Below, piece after piece: positions 61,300 to 64,000 of a DNA stretch of 64,000 nt; the first letter of the stretch is position 1; every line of letters starts with the position of its first letter. This stretch comes from Microcosmobacter sp040493455 (lineage in GTDB: Bacteria; Bacteroidota; Bacteroidia; Flavobacteriales; Flavobacteriaceae). The notes under the pieces are model-generated. The model ran no database searches, had not been told where the DNA came from, and saw only the letters and a list, made by a program, of their open reading frames with translations. The translations under genes and the position numbers were made by a program. The stretch is taken from the NCBI RefSeq assembly GCF_040493455.1, contig NZ_JANFDA010000005.1, positions 124,001 through 188,000 on the forward strand, given 5' to 3'.

Positions 61300-62490
61300 T
61301 TAGTTTAAAAATTCAAAAATTCCAGCAGCCCCTTGTCCTGTTCCTACACACATAGTTACCATACCATGCTTACCTTGCATATTTCTTTTGCGCATTTCAT
61401 CAAATAACTGAACTGATAGCTTTGCTCCAGTACAACCCAAAGGATGTCCGAGCGCAATAGCACCTCCATTTACGTTTACTAAATCTTGATTTAGATTTAG
61501 TTCACGCATCACTGCTAATGATTGAGACGCAAATGCTTCATTCAATTCAATAAGTTCAATGTCGTTTTGTTGTAATCCAGCTTGTTTTAATGCTTTTGGA
61601 ATTGCAGCTACTGGACCTATTCCCATGATTCTTGGTGGTACACCAGCAGCGGCATAGCTTACCATTCTTGCAATTGGCTCGAGGTTCAATTCTTTAACCA
61701 TGTCTTCGCTCATCACCATTACAAATGCTGCACCATCACTGGTTTGTGATGAATTACCTGCCGTTACACTTCCATTGGCTGCAAAGACTGGACGTAATTT
61801 TGCCAAGGCTTCTTTGTTAGTACCTCTACGAGGGCCTTCGTCTTTGGTTACTGTGAACCTACGATTCGCTTTTTTCCCATTACCATCAACATAGGTTTCT
61901 TCAACTTCTATTGGTGCTATTTGATCTTGAAAACGATCTTCATCTAAAGCCTTGAGAGCTTTCATGTGAGAGTTGTATGCAAACTCATCTTGATCTTCTC
62001 TAGAAATCTTATATTCTTGAGCTACTGCTTCAGCTGTATTCCCCATTCCCCAATAGTAGTCTTCGTGTCCCGAGTTTACGATATCGTAATTAAGCTCGGG
62101 CTTAAAACCTGTCATTGGTACAGAACTCATACTTTCTGCTCCTCCAGCGATAATGCAATCTGCCATTCCAGATTGAATTTTAGCTACTGCCATACCTATA
62201 GTTTCCAATCCTGATGAACAGAAACGATTTACTGTTACTCCAGGAACGTCTACAGTATTCAATCCTATTAAAGAAATAATACGTGCCATATTGAGGCCTT
62301 GTGAACCTTCTGGCATTGCATTACCAACAATAACATCATCGATACGAGCGACATCAAATTCTGGTAGTTTTCCCATCATGTATTGAATGGTTTCTGCTGC
62401 CAATTCATCTGCTCTTTTAAACCTGAAACCGCCTTTTTTGGATTTCCCAACGGCTGTTCTATATCCTTTTACTATATATGCTGTTTTCAT
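61300..62490 (-). CDS. fadA: Acetyl-CoA C-acyltransferase (3-ketoacyl-CoA thiolase)
   Basis: A 396-aa thiolase that cleaves 3-ketoacyl-CoA. Motifs: NRFCSSGLETIGMAVAKI with the nucleophilic cysteine, GGAESMSSVPM, NEAFASQSLAVMRE, NGGAIALGHPLGCTGA with the catalytic histidine, and the second cysteine in MVTMCVGTGQGAAGIFEFL. It is between the multifunctional hydroxyacyl-CoA dehydrogenase and the four-helix gene, in the usual beta-oxidation order. Confidence 0.94.
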   Translation of the reverse strand: MKTAYIVKGYRTAVGKSKKGGFRFKRADELAAETIQYMMGKLPEFDVARIDDVIVGNAMPEGSQGLNMARIISLIGLNTVDVPGVTVNRFCSSGLETIGMAVAKIQSGMADCIIAGGAESMSSVPMTGFKPELNYDIVNSGHEDYYWGMGNTAEAVAQEYKISREDQDEFAYNSHMKALKALDEDRFQDQIAPIEVEETYVDGNGKKANRRFTVTKDEGPRRGTNKEALAKLRPVFAANGSVTAGNSSQTSDGAAFVMVMSEDMVKELNLEPIARMVSYAAAGVPPRIMGIGPVAAIPKALKQAGLQQNDIELIELNEAFASQSLAVMRELNLNQDLVNVNGGAIALGHPLGCTGAKLSVQLFDEMRKRNMQGKHGMVTMCVGTGQGAAGIFEFLN

Positions 62491-62511
62491 AATTTTTCGA
62501 TTTTTCGATTA

Positions 62512-62571
62512 TTAGATTTTTTGATCGTTGGATTTCTAGAAATCTAGTGATCCAATAATCCAGTAATCTAA
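62512..62571. repeat. Nested imperfect palindrome between fadB and fadA
   Basis: TTAGATT (62512-62518) / AATCTAA (62565-62571) are outer arms; TTGGAT (62528-62533) / ATCCAA (62550-62555) and GATTTC-TA-GAAATC (62531-62544) are inner arms, within a run of near-repeats of 'GATTnTT(C/G)'. The right arm overlaps the fadB stop codon. It could be a processing or attenuating hairpin between fadB and fadA, or a remnant of a simple-sequence palindrome common in flavobacteria. Confidence 0.5.
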
Positions 62572-64000
62572 TTACGCAATGGTTTACCAGTTTTTAACAT
62601 GTGTTGGATACGTTCTAAAGTTTTGCGTTCAGTACAGAGACTTAAAAACGCTTCACGCTCTAAGTCCAGTAAATACTGTTCTGATACTTTAGTTGGTTCT
62701 GATAAATCACCACCAGCCATAACATAGGCTAGTTTATTTGCAATTTTTTGATCGTGTTCTGAGATGTAGTTTGAAGCATTCATAGAATCGGTTCCTACTA
62801 GGAACATTCCTAAGGCTTGCTTACCAAGTACTAATACATCTTTGCGTTTTGGTTTTTGTGAATATCCAGCTTCTGCCATGAGCTGAGCGTGTTTTTTAGC
62901 TTCTGCAATCTGACGATCTTTATTCACAACGACTACATCTTTACCTTTTTGAAGGATATTAGTGTCGAATGCTTCGTAAGCGGATGTGGCAACTTTCGCC
63001 ATTCCTATTGTGAGGAAGTGTTCTTGTAAAACATTCAATTGAACATCACCTTTATGGAATAAGTCTGAAGCTCTTAACGCCATCTCCTTAGAACCTCCAC
63101 CACCAGGAATCACACCAACACCAAATTCAACCAATCCAATATAAGTTTCTGCTGCTGCTACAACTTTATCAGCATGTAGGGATAACTCACAGCCACCTCC
63201 TAAACACATGCCATGTGGTGCAGCTACTGTTGGAATAGAAGAGTAGCGCATACGCATCATTGTGTCTTGGAAGTATTTGATCGCCATATTGAGTTCGTCA
63301 TATTCTTGCTCTACAGCCATCATGAAAATCATTCCAATGTTTGCTCCAACCGAGAAATTTGCACCTTGATTACCAATCACTAGGCCTTCAAAATCTTTTT
63401 CAGCTAAATCCACCGCTTTATTCAATCCAGCCAAAACATCACCTCCAATGGTGTTCATCTTGGATTGGAATTCACAGTTCAAAATACCATCGCCTAAGTC
63501 TTCTACAACAACACCTGAGTTTTTGAATACTTCATTAGACTTTCTAATATTATCTAGAATGATGAACGCATCTTGTCCAGGCTTCTTCACTTGCGCTTTG
63601 GCATCGACATCATAATAATATGTTGCGCCATCTTTAATAGTATAGAATGAAGTTTCGCCTTTATCTACCATCTCCGTAACCCAAGCAGCAGGCTCTTTGC
63701 CTTCTGCTTTCATGAGTTCGATGCCTTCTTTAACACCTACTGCATCCCAAATTTCGAATGGACCATTTTCCCAACCAAAACCAGCTTTCATTGCATCATC
63801 GATACGATACAATTCATCTGAAATTTCTGGAATTCTATTTTGAACGTAAGCAAACATGGCTGCAAAATTCTTTCTGTAGAATTCGCCTGCTTTGTCTTTT
63901 CCACCAACTAATACTTTAAATCTATCTATTGGTTTGTCAATGGTTTTAGTCAATTCTATAGTTGCGAATGATGCACGCTTTTTAGAACGATATTCCATTG
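62568..64000 (-). CDS. fadB: 3-hydroxyacyl-CoA dehydrogenase / enoyl-CoA hydratase (3' part)
   Basis: Only the C-terminal 476 residues or so lie in the window; the gene continues beyond the right edge. The visible part begins inside the dehydrogenase C-domain (FYRKNFAAMFAYVQNRIPEI; AMKAGFGWENGPFEIWDAVG) and goes on to an enoyl-CoA hydratase domain (MNTIGGDVLAGLNKAVDLAE; GMCLGGGCELSLHADKVVAA; IGLVEFGVGVIPGGGGSKEM). The order dehydrogenase then hydratase is the arrangement found in Bacteroidota, the reverse of E. coli FadB. The operon continues to fadA, 77 bases downstream. Confidence 0.92.
   Translation of the reverse strand, partial: MEYRSKKRASFATIELTKTIDKPIDRFKVLVGGKDKAGEFYRKNFAAMFAYVQNRIPEISDELYRIDDAMKAGFGWENGPFEIWDAVGVKEGIELMKAEGKEPAAWVTEMVDKGETSFYTIKDGATYYYDVDAKAQVKKPGQDAFIILDNIRKSNEVFKNSGVVVEDLGDGILNCEFQSKMNTIGGDVLAGLNKAVDLAEKDFEGLVIGNQGANFSVGANIGMIFMMAVEQEYDELNMAIKYFQDTMMRMRYSSIPTVAAPHGMCLGGGCELSLHADKVVAAAETYIGLVEFGVGVIPGGGGSKEMALRASDLFHKGDVQLNVLQEHFLTIGMAKVATSAYEAFDTNILQKGKDVVVVNKDRQIAEAKKHAQLMAEAGYSQKPKRKDVLVLGKQALGMFLVGTDSMNASNYISEHDQKIANKLAYVMAGGDLSEPTKVSEQYLLDLEREAFLSLCTERKTLERIQHMLKTGKPLRN

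Noticed and set aside
1..64000. Mobile genetic island, prophage, CRISPR, restriction or toxin-antitoxin systems
   Set aside because: No integrase, transposase, phage genes, repeat-spacer arrays, methylase or known antitoxin motifs were found; base and codon use look even across the window.

Overview
The window looks like a chromosomal segment of a marine-type member of the Flavobacteriaceae (Bacteroidota). Supporting signs are AT-rich coding, TTG starts, promoters of the Bacteroidota TAnnTTTG type, a type IX secretion sorting domain, a fused CcoN/CcoO cbb3 oxidase, LytS/LytTR regulators with '2TM' proteins, a TonB-dependent receptor with a carboxypeptidase-like N-domain, and the BshA gene of bacillithiol synthesis. 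I saw no rRNA, tRNA, CRISPR array, transposase, prophage or plasmid genes. The window is mostly backbone, with one unusual tandem gene family near 53-57.6 kb.

Layout. 1-3 kb: an LptD-like gene cut by the window edge, divergent from a cell-wall amidase, followed by an MCE/MlaD-type protein. 3-5.7 kb: a membrane ferredoxin (HdrC/GlpC-like) and a CCG-domain (HdrB-like) protein, interleaved with three very small membrane proteins, one of them only 56 aa. 5.7-14.6 kb: a conserved unknown, SerB, two lipoproteins, a GH3/serine-hydrolase fusion, BshA, a membrane protein and a TPR protein. 14.6-18.4 kb: a LytS-type kinase carrying a C-terminal 2TM domain, three free-standing 2TM proteins and the LytTR regulator in one run, then a J-domain protein and a 47-aa membrane peptide. 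18.6-25.5 kb: a T9SS-exported AttH/CrtC-like protein, a LETM1-like protein, Cu/Zn superoxide dismutase, universal stress proteins, a TerB-like protein and a CBS-domain protein. 25.5-35 kb: the cbb3 oxidase locus (ccoI; then ccoS-NO-Q-P-G-H and a DsbD_2/TauE-like protein), with a Crp/Fnr regulator divergent from ccoI. 35-48.4 kb: a YdeI-like protein, a large BNR/sortilin-like protein, a VWA/MoxR pair, a TPR hybrid kinase, a TonB receptor and a second LytS/LytTR pair. 48.4-53.2 kb: another YdeI-like protein, M1 and M28 peptidases, a CBM9-like lipoprotein and a DUF6265 protein. 53.2-57.6 kb: five tandem DUF6090-type membrane proteins plus a truncated sixth copy ending in a palindromic repeat. 57.7-64 kb: a TolB/SnoaL protein and a fatty-acid beta-oxidation operon (fadB-fadA-four-helix-bundle-fadE).

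How the parts work together. The clearest system-level signal is a regulatory one. Five copies of a palindrome TGAYA-NN-TRTCA lie in front of usp/sodC, the TerB-like gene, the CBS gene, the cbb3 structural operon, and ccoI/fnr. In at least five promoter directions a TAnnTTTR-type -7 element lies about 29.5 bp from the palindrome centre, as expected for an FNR-type activator bound near -41.5. The Crp/Fnr protein encoded beside ccoI is the natural candidate, so the 22-34 kb block reads as a low-oxygen/redox-stress regulon. The second notable signal is the DUF6090 array: near-identical membrane anchors, diverged soluble domains, overlapping reading frames, and a sixth copy joined to a mobile-type palindrome.
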